Source: Halorubrum sp. CSM-61
GTDB lineage: Archaea; Halobacteriota; Halobacteria; Halobacteriales; Haloferacaceae
NCBI RefSeq assembly: GCF_003781945.1
Contig: NZ_RJJW01000003.1
Coordinates: forward strand, 258,260 to 322,259
Reading direction: 5' to 3'
DNA: 64,000 bases
In this document: in pieces, positions 44,366-52,783 of the stretch
How the letters are laid out: each line of letters opens with the position of its first letter
How positions within the stretch are numbered: the stretch's first letter is position 1
The notes under the pieces: generated by a model
The model's database searches: none
What the model was told of the DNA's origin: nothing
Seen by the model: the letters and a program-made list of their open reading frames with translations, nothing else
Translations under genes and position numbers: made by a program

Positions 44366-45055
44366 ATGACCGATACGTCTCGGACAAATCCCCTGACGCG
44401 ACTCGGCGGTATCGCACGCCAGACGTGGCGCGACTTCCTGAGCGTGTACTACGCCAACACGCCCGTCTGGCGCTGGCTCAAGAGCGGCGCGCTCGTCTTC
44501 CTCGGGCTCTTCCTGTGGATGGGCGGGAACGTCTTGGCGGCCTACTGGATAGACGCGGTCGCGCTCCGGTACGCGATCGCCTACGGCTTCGTCCTGATCG
44601 CGTGGGGGCCGCTCACCCACGTGCTGGTCGTCCCGACCGTGATCCGGCTGCGCCGCACCGCCGAGAACCCCACGGTGCGGCGGATCGTCCGCAACGGGTC
44701 GAAGATCAACTTCACGACGTTCCTCGTGATCGTCGCGGTCGTCGGCACCCTCGCGCCGGGCGTGATGCTGCTCGACTTCTCGTCCGGCTTCGGCGCCGAC
44801 GGCGGCGACGTGACCGCGGACCTCGTCTGTGAGACGGACGGCGACCCGGTCACCTGCGAGCTCGAGACCGCCGAGGGGGTCGATCACGTCGTGCTCCTCT
44901 CCGGGGACGAGGAGATCGACCGCAGCGACGAGCCGCCGTACGCGGTGTCGGCGCCCCGCGAGTCGCTCTCGGACGGGCCGTCCGGGAAGCAGTTCGAGAT
45001 CGAGCTCCGGGACTCGGACGGCGAGACGCTCCGGCGGTTCATCCGGACGGTGTAG
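44366..45055 (+). CDS. Membrane protein downstream of the ba3 oxidase
   Basis: The 229-aa protein has three membrane segments: residues about 37-60 (SGALVFLGLFLWMGGNVLAAYWI), 65-90 and 115-137 (FTTFLVIVAVVGTLAPGVMLLDF). A C-terminal external part (about 138-229) is acidic and contains two cysteines (DLVCETDGDPVTCELE). I do not recognise the family. Its position 61 bp after subunit I and the haloarchaeal style suggest an accessory or assembly protein of the oxidase. The Cys pair could bind copper or form a disulfide. Confidence 0.6.
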   Translation: MTDTSRTNPLTRLGGIARQTWRDFLSVYYANTPVWRWLKSGALVFLGLFLWMGGNVLAAYWIDAVALRYAIAYGFVLIAWGPLTHVLVVPTVIRLRRTAENPTVRRIVRNGSKINFTTFLVIVAVVGTLAPGVMLLDFSSGFGADGGDVTADLVCETDGDPVTCELETAEGVDHVVLLSGDEEIDRSDEPPYAVSAPRESLSDGPSGKQFEIELRDSDGETLRRFIRTV

Positions 45056-45295
45056 GGAGGACATCAGGGAGTCTCTCGTTCCGATACGATCGGAGCGATC
45101 AGCTCGGATTCGGCCGCGCGGCTCTCACTGGGTGACCGCGCGCTCCGACACGCTACTTGTGTGCCTTCCACCGCTCCTGTGAGGGGCAGCGACGATCGAT
45201 TACGGGAGTGAGTATAGTACGTTGTGGGAGCGGTTGTTTATAAGCGATCGAGTGGTGTTGCTGTCGGCTGTTTATACGTGATCGGTGACGCTGTG

Positions 45296-45623
45296 GTGAA
45301 CACGTTCAAAGCCCCAGCCGCTGTGGGCGGCGCACGCTCGCTGCGGTGCTTGCGTCGTCATCAGAACGCTTCGCGTTCTGATTGGCTCACGAGAGCTCCG
45401 CTCTCGTGAACGCCTGCGCCGCCCGCAGCGACTGCCCTTTTGAGTCCCACCCCGCACAGCACCGCAACCGCGCCTCACGCCTCCCCAGCCTCGTCACCGG
45501 ACTACGTCCGGTTGCTAGCGAGAGCTTCGCTCTCGCCCTGTCGCTGGCGGCTGTCGCCGCCAGCGACTCCCTCGCGCGGTGCTGCTCGGCCGCGAAGCGG
45601 CCTCGCAGGCACGCGCCACCGTA
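45296..45623 (+). repeat. Modular hairpin element, copy C
   Basis: The order is: core with CAAAGCCCCAGCCGC (45307-45321); arm 1 of the long stem (45315-45334); a variable segment with hairpins at 45361-45381 and 45388-45408; arm 2 (45415-45434; 18 of 20 paired); CTTTTGAGTCCCACCCCG; GCCTCCCCAGCCTCGTC-type block; three more hairpins (45496-45512, 45518-45536, 45542-45565); and the conserved tail (45566-45623). TTTATAAG-type sequences flank it at 45238 and 45630. The 794-bp gap 45056-45849 otherwise holds only the left part of the adjacent cassette. Confidence 0.82.
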
Positions 45624-45740
45624 CTCGTTATTTATAAGCGATCGTCGCCGTCGCTCAGTATGCTTTAAATACGTCCTCTCCGCCACCGATCTGCAACACT
45701 CACTCCCGTCGTCGTTTAACCGACGCCGTTTAGCGATCTC

Positions 45741-46401
45741 GGCTCTGTTGAAATCCCATTCTCCAGATAGATTTTCACCTGGAACGGCCGGTCGATGAGA
45801 GACGCACACTTGACCGAACAACTAACAATACCGTAGGAAAACAACAGGTATGGAACATATCGACGGTGGTCGGGTCTGGAGGTCTCTCTTCGGTGACCGT
45901 CTCCCTCGTCGGGCTGTTCTCGGTTCTGTTGTCGGTCTCTTGGGTCTCGCGTCTGTCGCGTTCCTCCTCGGGATGGGTGTTCGCCTCTACGAGTTCTGGG
46001 GCTGGCTTGTGATCGTTCCGGGAACTGCTGTCATCGCGGGGATTCTCGGTGCGGGCTTAGTCCCAACTGTCGGCTCACTGTGGCTGATCAGCCTCTGGGG
46101 GTACGCCTTTCCACCACTCGTCGGTTATCTCACTGGTGAGTGGATGGGCGTGGGCCGGTACACCTCGCCGAGAATGCTGGGGTTCGCATACGGGTCTGCC
46201 CGCGCCGAATTACTCGGGGGACTCGAAACAAGCGTTAGTTTTGGACTGGCGCTTGCGGTCATCGTCGGAACGACCGGCTACGTTGCGGGGTCCGTCATCA
46301 GATGGATGGCGACGCGTATACGGTCGGCTTGATTACTGAAGACCCTATATTGACCGCTGCTGGGGCAGAATATGTCGCTTGTTGAGGATTTCAACAGAGC
46401 C
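45741..46401. mobile_element. Transposase-less cassette with 16-bp inverted repeats
   Basis: GGCTCTGTTGAAATCC at 45741-45756 is exactly inverted at 46386-46401. The 8 bp on either side are GCGATCTC (45733-45740) and GCGATCCC (46402-46409), a target duplication with one difference. The 661-bp interior has no transposase, only one membrane-protein gene. It therefore looks like a mobile insertion cassette moved by a transposase encoded elsewhere; the 8-bp duplication and repeat sequence suit the IS6 or IS1595 types. The insertion lies just past the 3' end of the copper ATPase gene and breaks no recognisable gene. Confidence 0.8.
45850..46332 (+). CDS. Small membrane protein carried by the cassette
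   Basis: The 160-aa protein has about four hydrophobic segments (residues about 22-44, 48-75, 76-96 and 128-152) separated by short polar loops (YLTGEWMGVGRYTSPRMLG, ELLGGLETS). No family was recognised. It uses more T-rich codons than its neighbours (visible around 45,880-46,000), which fits foreign origin. As the sole gene between the inverted repeats it is the passenger of the cassette; its function is unknown. Confidence 0.65.
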   Translation: MEHIDGGRVWRSLFGDRLPRRAVLGSVVGLLGLASVAFLLGMGVRLYEFWGWLVIVPGTAVIAGILGAGLVPTVGSLWLISLWGYAFPPLVGYLTGEWMGVGRYTSPRMLGFAYGSARAELLGGLETSVSFGLALAVIVGTTGYVAGSVIRWMATRIRSA

Positions 46402-46428
46402 GCGATCCCCCGTTTCGCAGGGCCGCCC

Positions 46429-48990
46429 TCACAGCACCGACCGCGTCGAGTTCGTCACGACGATACCGCTGCTGGCGGCCATCGCCAGCGCGGCGAAGAA
46501 GGGGTTGAGCGCCCCCGCGACCGCGAGCGGGATGGCGACCGCGTTGTAACACAGCGCCCACGCCACGTTCTCGCGGATGCGCCGCCGCGTCCCGGCCGCG
46601 AGGTCGAACACGGTCTCGACCGCGCGAAGGTCCTCGTCGGCGATCACCACGTCCGCGGCCTCGACGGCGCGGGCCGTCCCGTCGCCCATCGCGATCCCGA
46701 GGTCGGCCGCCGCGAGCGCCGGCGCGTCGTTGGTCCCGTCGCCGACCATCGCGGTGGTCCCGGACGCGGCGAACCCGCGGACCGCCTCGAGCTTCCCGTC
46801 CGGCGGCACGCCGGCGAAGACCTCGTCCACCGCGGGGTGGTCCCGGAACCGGTCGGCTCGGGGGCCCTCGTCGCCGGTCAGGACCGCGACCTCGCGGTCG
46901 GCGAACGCCTCGAGCGCCGCGTCCCACCCCTCTCGCTCGCGGTCCTCGACGGCGATCACCCCGCGGGCCGCGCCGTTCCACCCCACCGCGACCGGCAGGG
47001 CGCCCCGGTCCGCGACGGCGTCGACGCGCTCCCGCAGGTCGTCGGGCATCGGGCCGCACTCGCGTTCGACGAGGTCCGCGGTCCCGACGACGACGCGCGC
47101 CGCGGTCGCCCGGGAGTCGGACCCCTCCGGGTCGGCGGCGACGATCTCTCCCGAGATCCCCGCGCCGGGGTGGCGGGCGAACGACTCCACCTGCACCTCC
47201 TCGGAGAGGGTGTCGGTCGCCGTCTCGTCTCCGGCCGCCGCCTCCCGGATCGCGTCCGCGACGGGGTGGTCGGCGCGGCGCTCGATCGCGGCGGCGCGGC
47301 GGAGCGTCCGGTCGTCGCCGTGCGTCTCGCCGACGCGCATCTCGCCCGCGGTGAGGGTCCCGGTCTTGTCGAACACGACCGTCTCCGCTTCCCGAGCGAC
47401 CTCGAACACCGAGGCGTCCGTGACGACCACGCCGCGGTCGAGCGCGTCGCGGAGCCCGCCGGAGACGGCGAGCGGGGTCGCGAGCCCCATCGCGCACGGA
47501 CAGGAGACGACGAGCACGGTCAGCCCGGCGAGCATCGCGGCGGCGACCGGCTCCCCGGTCGCGAGCCCCCAGCCGGCGACGAGCAGCCCGAGCGTCAGCA
47601 CGACCGGGACGAAGGCGGTCGCCAGCGCGTCGACGAACCGCTGGATACCCGGCGTGGCGGTCTGGACCTCCCAGAGCGCGGCGGCGAGCCGGTCCGCGGT
47701 GCTCTCGGCGTCCTCGCCGACCCGAATCGCGATCGCGCCGGCCGACTCGCCTCCCTCGATCGCCCGTCCGTCGACCGCTCCCCCGTCGGTCTCCCGGGCG
47801 TCGCCGAGGAGGGTTGCGCCGCCGATCACCGTCTCACCGGGTCCCTTCCGCACCGGGAGCGACTCCCCCGTTATCACGGACTCGTCGACGTCGGCGGCCC
47901 CCTCGATCACGGTGCCGTCGATCGGCACGCGCTCGCCGGGCGTGACCCGGACTCGGTCGCCCGGTTCCAGGTCCGCGATCGGGACGGATTCCGATCCCGC
48001 TCCGGTGACTCGCGTCGCCGACTCGACGCGCGCGGCCGTGACGGTCTCGAGCAGATCGGTCGCTCGCGCCCGGACTCGCCCCTCGTAGAACCGGCCGAGC
48101 GAGACGACCATCACGACGGCGACCGTGACGTCGTAGTACAGGTGCGTACTCCCGGTCGCGAGCGCGAGGGTGCTGTAGGCGTACGCGGACAGCGCGGCGA
48201 CAGCGACGAGCAGGTCCATGTTCGGCCGGCGCGCCCGCACGCTCACGTACGCGCCTCGGAGGAGCGGCGCGCCCGTGTACGCCAGCAGGACGGTCGTGAG
48301 GAGCGCGATGAACGCCAGCGGCAGGTACCGCCCCGCGGCGGTGGTCGTGTCGATCGCGAGGACGTTCGTCTCGACGCCGAGGTAGCTCGGGTACAGCGAC
48401 AGGACGTACCACGGCATCACCAGCATCGCGAGGAAGCCGCCCACGACGAGCCGTTCGATCGTACGATCGTCCGGGCGCGCTCCCGCGCGATCGTCGCCGG
48501 CTGTCGAGTCCTCGTCTCCGGCCCCCGATCCCTCGTCCGTCCCCGCTCCGTCTCGGAACCGGAGCGTGTAGCCGTATCCGGAGAGCGACTCCGGGAGCTC
48601 CGCTCGTTCGATCTCTTCCGGATCGTAGACGACGCGGGCGGTCTCGGTGCCGTAGTTCGCCTCCACGGCGCGGACTCCCGGGCAGTCGTCGCCGCGCACG
48701 CCGAGGAACGCCTCGCAGGTGGTGCAGTGCATCCCGTCGACCGCCAGATAGGCCTCGGCGGCGTCCGGTGGAAAGCCCGTCTCGTCCGCCGCTCGGTCGT
48801 TTTTCGCCGTCTCCGGATCGCCGCCGAGCCTCGCCTCGCCGGTCCCCTCCGGCTCCGTCCCGGGGTCGTCGGGGTCGTCGAGCCGGCGAGCCACCTCCAG
48901 ACAGCCGCGGCAGCAGAACTCGCCGTCGACGCCGGTCGCCGTGACGGGTGAGTCCGGAGTCGGGAGGTCACAGAGCCGACAGTGTCCCAT
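46429..48990 (-). CDS. Copper-type P1B ATPase (CcoI/FixI-like)
   Basis: This is an 853-aa heavy-metal transport ATPase. The N-terminus is cysteine-rich (CRLCDLP, FCCRGCLEV, residues about 4-36), as in CcoI/FixI proteins that supply copper to oxidases. An HMA domain with MHCTTCEAF follows (about 88-150). The core has eight predicted spans, DESVITGESLPV, the CPC ion-binding motif (SCPCAMGLATPLAV), DKTGTLTAGEM with the phosphorylated Asp, HPVADAI, and GDGTNDAPALAAADLG. It probably exports copper for NirK and CuA assembly outside the membrane. A perfect CGAAC palindrome lies 38 nt before its start at 48990. Confidence 0.9.
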   Translation of the reverse strand: MGHCRLCDLPTPDSPVTATGVDGEFCCRGCLEVARRLDDPDDPGTEPEGTGEARLGGDPETAKNDRAADETGFPPDAAEAYLAVDGMHCTTCEAFLGVRGDDCPGVRAVEANYGTETARVVYDPEEIERAELPESLSGYGYTLRFRDGAGTDEGSGAGDEDSTAGDDRAGARPDDRTIERLVVGGFLAMLVMPWYVLSLYPSYLGVETNVLAIDTTTAAGRYLPLAFIALLTTVLLAYTGAPLLRGAYVSVRARRPNMDLLVAVAALSAYAYSTLALATGSTHLYYDVTVAVVMVVSLGRFYEGRVRARATDLLETVTAARVESATRVTGAGSESVPIADLEPGDRVRVTPGERVPIDGTVIEGAADVDESVITGESLPVRKGPGETVIGGATLLGDARETDGGAVDGRAIEGGESAGAIAIRVGEDAESTADRLAAALWEVQTATPGIQRFVDALATAFVPVVLTLGLLVAGWGLATGEPVAAAMLAGLTVLVVSCPCAMGLATPLAVSGGLRDALDRGVVVTDASVFEVAREAETVVFDKTGTLTAGEMRVGETHGDDRTLRRAAAIERRADHPVADAIREAAAGDETATDTLSEEVQVESFARHPGAGISGEIVAADPEGSDSRATAARVVVGTADLVERECGPMPDDLRERVDAVADRGALPVAVGWNGAARGVIAVEDREREGWDAALEAFADREVAVLTGDEGPRADRFRDHPAVDEVFAGVPPDGKLEAVRGFAASGTTAMVGDGTNDAPALAAADLGIAMGDGTARAVEAADVVIADEDLRAVETVFDLAAGTRRRIRENVAWALCYNAVAIPLAVAGALNPFFAALAMAASSGIVVTNSTRSVL

Positions 48991-49028
48991 CACCCGTGAT
49001 CGGTCGGCCACCCACGAGTGGCTATCCG

Positions 49029-49040
49029 CGAACATGTTCG
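49029..49040 (-). promoter_or_regulatory. Perfect CGAACATGTTCG palindrome before the copper ATPase
   Basis: This 12-bp perfect palindrome ends 38 nt before the ATPase start codon and about 200 nt before the rightward DUF4112 gene. It is the best match in the window. Confidence 0.65.
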
Positions 49041-49242
49041 ACCGGTTGCCCGACGGGCGGGGTCGGTCACGGCCCGGGTGACGGAGGCGAGGACGATCCG
49101 GGAGGCGGAGCGATCGCGCCCGCCGAGTAATCCGTCCGCGATCGAGCCGCGACCGCGGGACGCTTGCGCACGCAAGGACACGCCGGAGAGCCCGTCTAAA
49201 GCCGTGTCGGGTACCTTTCCGTGTTCGTCTCCAACCGGGAGT

Positions 49243-49746
49243 ATGGACGACAGCGACGAGACGGACGTGACGGTACTGACCCCTGATACCGAGTCGACCG
49301 TCGGTACCGATCGAACCATCGACCGAGAACGAACGGGAGAGACTGGAGGCCTCGAGCGGCTCCGAGAGCTGTTCGCGTCCCGCGGCGAATCGATGTCGCG
49401 CGCCGACGCCGAGCGCGCGGTCGAGCGCAGCCGACGCGTCAGCGGGCTCTTAGACGAGGCGTTCACGATCCCCGGGCTGGGCTATCGGGTCGGACTCGAC
49501 CCGGTGGTGGGGATCCTGCCGGTCGCGGGGGACTCGGTCGCGGCGGCGGCGTCGCTGTACATCGTCGTCGAGGCGTTCCGCGCCGGCGCCCCGGTCCGAA
49601 CGCTCGCGACGATGCTGTTCCTCGTCGGCGTGGACTTCGCGTTGGGCTCCGTCCCGGTCCTCGGGACGCTGATCGACGCGGTCCTGAAGGTCAACAAGCG
49701 AAACGCGTCGATGCTCGAATCGCACGTGGAATCCTCGTTCGACTGA
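49243..49746 (+). CDS. DUF4112 family membrane protein
   Basis: The 167-aa protein has an acidic N-terminus (about 1-50) then RRVSGLLDEAFTIPGLGYRVGLDPVVGILPVAGDSVAAAASLY and LFLVGVDFALGSVPVLGTLIDAVLKVNKRN, the two conserved halves of DUF4112, with two to three hydrophobic stretches. I start at MDDSDETDV (49243); upstream frame sequence is not protein-like. The last codons and stop are partly duplicated just downstream. The function is unknown. Confidence 0.85.
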   Translation: MDDSDETDVTVLTPDTESTVGTDRTIDRERTGETGGLERLRELFASRGESMSRADAERAVERSRRVSGLLDEAFTIPGLGYRVGLDPVVGILPVAGDSVAAAASLYIVVEAFRAGAPVRTLATMLFLVGVDFALGSVPVLGTLIDAVLKVNKRNASMLESHVESSFD

Positions 49747-49789
49747 AAGGGCCGCGTCCGCCCCTTGTTCGACTGAACGGGCCGCGTCG
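49738..49789. repeat. Tandem 22-bp duplication at the DUF4112 stop
   Basis: GTTCGACTGAAAGGGCCGCG (49738-49757) recurs at 49768-49787 with one mismatch, a 30-bp-period duplication of the gene's last codons, stop and 3' flank. The rest of the 317-bp gap before the HTH gene shows nothing definite. Confidence 0.7.
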
Positions 49790-50063
49790 AGGGCCGCGTC
49801 TTCCCCGCCGAGGCGGGCCGTCGCGGCGAGCCAGTTCCGCCCAGAGGCGGGTATAGGGTAACGCCTCGAATAATTCGGTCGACGGTGTCATTCCGTGAAA
49901 AGCCCCCGGAGAACCCTTTTAATTCGAGCCGTACGTGAACCCGTCCGACGATGGCCGAACGCGACCTCGACCGACGACGCGTCACGCTCACGTCCCGGCG
50001 GTCGGGGAGGGGGCGACCGCTCCCGCGACCGCGGCCCGAACCGACACCTCGCCCGCGAGACCC

Positions 50064-50723
50064 ATGACACAAGCACGCCTCGTCGTCGAGCTCCCCGACG
50101 GCCCGTGGGCCGCCGACGTCTCCCGAGAGTTCCCGGCGGCGACGCTTCGGGTGATCGCCGCGCTCCCGGGGGACGGTCCGGGGTTCGCGCTCGTGTGGAT
50201 AACCGCCCCGGACATCGACGCGGTCCTCGACGCCATGAAGTCGCACCCGGCCGTCACCGACACCTCGGTGATGGACCGGTCCGACCGCGAGGCGACGGTG
50301 CAGTTCGAGACCTCGGCGCCGCTGCTGCAGCTCGCGGCGAAGCGGTCGGGCGTCCCCATCGAGATGCCCGTCGAGATCAGCGACGGCGAGGCGATCATCG
50401 ACGTCACCGGAGCCCACGACCGGATCGCGGAACTGGGCCGCCAGTTCGACGAGCTCGACCTGGAGTTCCGCGTCAAGTATGTCCGCGAGCGGCTGTCGGC
50501 GAGCGGGCTGTTGACCGAGACCGAACAAGAGCTGCTCCTCCGGGCGATCGAGGAGGGGTACTACGACACGCCGCGGGCCTGCTCTCTCACCGAGCTGGCC
50601 GACCGCGTCGGGGTCGCGAAGTCCACCTGCAGCGAGGCCCTCCACCGCGCCGAGGAGATCGCCGTCAAGCGGTTCGTCGAGGATCTCCCCCCGCAGACCG
50701 ACGACGGCGAGACGGGCCACTGA
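50064..50723 (+). CDS. HTH-10 (Bat-type) transcriptional regulator
   Basis: The 219-aa protein has an N-terminal ligand-sensing-like domain (about 1-150) and a C-terminal HTH-10 domain with the family's LTETEQELLLRAIEEGYYDTPRACSLTELADRVGVAKSTCSEALHRAEE in order (about 152-200). It belongs to the group including Bat, DmsR and NarO. The cysteine cluster expected at the N-terminus of NarO-like redox sensors is missing; there is only one Cys outside the HTH region or none. It lies 200 bp before nirK on the same strand, making it a good candidate regulator of nitrite reduction. MTQARLVVELP is the preferred start; an upstream ATG adds non-conserved residues. Confidence 0.82.
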   Translation: MTQARLVVELPDGPWAADVSREFPAATLRVIAALPGDGPGFALVWITAPDIDAVLDAMKSHPAVTDTSVMDRSDREATVQFETSAPLLQLAAKRSGVPIEMPVEISDGEAIIDVTGAHDRIAELGRQFDELDLEFRVKYVRERLSASGLLTETEQELLLRAIEEGYYDTPRACSLTELADRVGVAKSTCSEALHRAEEIAVKRFVEDLPPQTDDGETGH

Positions 50724-50777
50724 GGTTCGGTCCCCTCCGATCTGCGGGGCCACGAGCCGTCGCGACTACCCGCCGAC

Positions 50778-50789
50778 CGAACGTATTCG
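50778..50789 (+). promoter_or_regulatory. CGAAC-type site upstream of the second nirK
   Basis: CGAACGTATTCG (within CCGAACGTATTCGG) lies 132 nt before the nirK start and 26 nt before a TTTAAG TATA-like sequence at 50817-50822, a plausible activator position. Confidence 0.55.
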
Positions 50790-50814
50790 GACCTCCGGTA
50801 TCACACCCGGACAC

Positions 50815-50822
50815 CCTTTAAG
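50815..50822 (+). promoter_or_regulatory. TATA-like promoter of the second nirK
   Basis: CCTTTAAG is about 100 nt before the ATG, implying a leader of roughly 70-75 nt for this gene. Confidence 0.4.
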
Positions 50823-50921
50823 TCAAAACGGCGATGATGTTCAGGAATTTGCTCACGAAATGAGAATAATTGTGGTGTTATACTGGGTGTAGCCTCCAAT
50901 CCGTAACCAGAGGGAGAGCCA

Positions 50922-52019
50922 ATGACGCTACTACCCAACATCGAACGGCGTTCGTTCCTGAAAGTGGCGGGCCTCGGCGGCGCGGCCGCGCTCGCCGGCT
51001 GTGCCGAGAACAGCGCCCCCACCGCGACGACCGACGCGGCCCAGACGTCGGACTCGTCCGAGGCCGCGTCGGTCGACGTGGACCGGATCGCCGCGGACCC
51101 GACCGACATCCCCGATCCCGTCGACTGGAACGAGCCGCGCACGCACGACATCACGATGGAGACGACGGAGGTGACCGCCGAGATCGAGCCCGGGGTCACC
51201 TTCGACTACATGACCTTCGAGGGGCAGGTCCCCGGGCCGATGGTCCGCGTCCGTCGGGGAGACACGGTGAACCTCACGCTGCGGAACCCCGAGGACAGCG
51301 ACATGCCGCACAACATCGACTTCCACGCCGTCTACGGGCCCGGCGGCGGAGCCGACGCGACGACGATCGCTCCGGGCGAGGAGGCCACCATCGAGTTCAA
51401 GGCCACCTACCCCGGTAGCCACATCTACCACTGCGCGGTCCCGAACATGGACCACCACATCAGCGCGGGCATGTTCGGCGCCATCCTCGTCGAGCCGAAG
51501 GAGGGGCTTCCGAAGGTCGACCGCGAGCTCTACTTCGGCCAGCACGAGATCTACACGGACAAGGGGGCGGGCGAGGAGGGCCACCACAAGTTCAGCCTCG
51601 AGGCCGCGAAGTCGGAGGATCCGACGTACGTGACCTACAACGGCGAAGCGTACGCCTTCACCGAGTCGGGGTACGGCCCGGTCCAGGTCGACCAAGACGA
51701 GCGGATCCGGATCTTCGTGTCCAACGGCGGCCCGAACCTCAGCAGCTCGTGGCACGCCATCGGCAACGTCTGGGACAAGCTCTACCGGGACGGTGACCTC
51801 GTCTCAGACCCGGCCCGGTTCGTGGAGACGACGCCGGTCTCGCCCGGTACCGTCACCGCCGCCGAGATCAAGACGCCGGTCCCCGGCCCGATCAAGCTCG
51901 TCGACCACGCGCTGACCCGCGTGGTCCGTAAGGGGATGCTCGGCGTCCTCGACGTGCAGGGCGAACAGAAGCCGGAGATATACGACCCCGATCCCGACGG
52001 CGATTCCGGCGGCGAGTGA
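50922..52019 (+). CDS. nirK: Copper-containing nitrite reductase, second copy
   Basis: The 365-aa exported enzyme has the same length and layout as the first copy. Its signal is ERRSFLKVAGLGGAAALAGC, with a lipobox and RR. Copper ligands are in NIDFHAVYGPGGGA, IYHCAVPNMDHHISAGMFG and LSSSWHAIGNVW. The linker MTFEGQVPGPMVRVRRGDTV is shared with copy 1. The C-terminus differs (DPDPDGDSGGE). It lies upstream of halocyanin-like, Sco, TlpA and CcdA genes, a natural electron-transfer and copper-assembly neighbourhood, so this may be the main enzyme. The two copies might be expressed under different conditions. Confidence 0.94.
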   Translation: MTLLPNIERRSFLKVAGLGGAAALAGCAENSAPTATTDAAQTSDSSEAASVDVDRIAADPTDIPDPVDWNEPRTHDITMETTEVTAEIEPGVTFDYMTFEGQVPGPMVRVRRGDTVNLTLRNPEDSDMPHNIDFHAVYGPGGGADATTIAPGEEATIEFKATYPGSHIYHCAVPNMDHHISAGMFGAILVEPKEGLPKVDRELYFGQHEIYTDKGAGEEGHHKFSLEAAKSEDPTYVTYNGEAYAFTESGYGPVQVDQDERIRIFVSNGGPNLSSSWHAIGNVWDKLYRDGDLVSDPARFVETTPVSPGTVTAAEIKTPVPGPIKLVDHALTRVVRKGMLGVLDVQGEQKPEIYDPDPDGDSGGE

Positions 52020-52056
52020 TCGCCGCGGGACAGCCCTCGAACCACCCAACAGGCCC

Positions 52057-52698
52057 ATGTCGAACACTCACACTCGGCGCCGCGTGCTCGGACTCGCCGG
52101 GTCGGCGACCGCGCTCGGTCTCGCCGGCTGTCTCGGGAGCGCCGCGGGCGGCGCGAACGGCGGAACGGGCGCTGACGGAGTCGACAGCGCCGGCGACGGG
52201 GCGACCGAAGACGCGTCCGGCGGTGCGGCGAGCGACGGCGCCGCCGGGAAACTCGGCGCGCCAGCGTCCGAGGTCGCGGTGTCGATCGCCTCGATCCCGA
52301 GCCCGTCGATCGAGCCGGGGATCGTCCACGTCGAGGCCGGCGGGACGGTCACGTGGGTCGGCGACGGCCAGCGCAACGCCGTCGCGACCTACCACCCGGA
52401 GACGCACGGCGACGGCCGACGGATTCCCGAGGGCGCCGAGCCGTGGTCGAGCGACCTCCTCCGCGACGGGAGCCGGTTCTCGGTGACGTTCGAGCGGGAG
52501 GGGATCTACGACTACGCAGACACGGTCGTGCTCTGTGGCACTCACGAGTCGTTCGGGAACGTCGGCCGAGTCGTGGTTGGCGAACCCGACCTCGACGGCG
52601 CGCCCGCGATCGAACGCGGCCCCGACGAGCTACCCGGCCTCGCGGCGGACACCATGGCCGAATACGACGAGCGGTGCCGCGAGACGCTCGGCGAGTAG
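52057..52698 (+). CDS. Halocyanin-like blue-copper lipoprotein with an altered ligand site
   Basis: The 213-aa protein has a twin-arginine lipoprotein signal (RRRVLGLAGSATALGLAGC, about 7-25), an acidic Gly/Ala linker (about 28-65), and a plastocyanin-type domain (VEAGGTVTWVGDGQRNAVATYHPETHGDG; YDYADTVVLCGTHESFGNVGRVVVG). Expected copper ligands His, Cys and His are present, but where halocyanins have Met (typically GMxG after CTPHE) it has Asn in FGNVG. The copper site may thus lack its axial Met or use another residue. It probably donates electrons to NirK or the CuA oxidase. Confidence 0.8.
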   Translation: MSNTHTRRRVLGLAGSATALGLAGCLGSAAGGANGGTGADGVDSAGDGATEDASGGAASDGAAGKLGAPASEVAVSIASIPSPSIEPGIVHVEAGGTVTWVGDGQRNAVATYHPETHGDGRRIPEGAEPWSSDLLRDGSRFSVTFEREGIYDYADTVVLCGTHESFGNVGRVVVGEPDLDGAPAIERGPDELPGLAADTMAEYDERCRETLGE

Positions 52699-52783
52699 GT
52701 CTCCGTGACGCGTCTCATCATACCGACCGGGGCGGACCGAGCCCCTGATCAAACCGAACCGACGAACGCGGATCCACGCACCC

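Noticed and set aside
45741-46401. Complete insertion sequence
   Set aside because: No transposase frame or catalytic motif lies between the inverted repeats; only a membrane protein gene.
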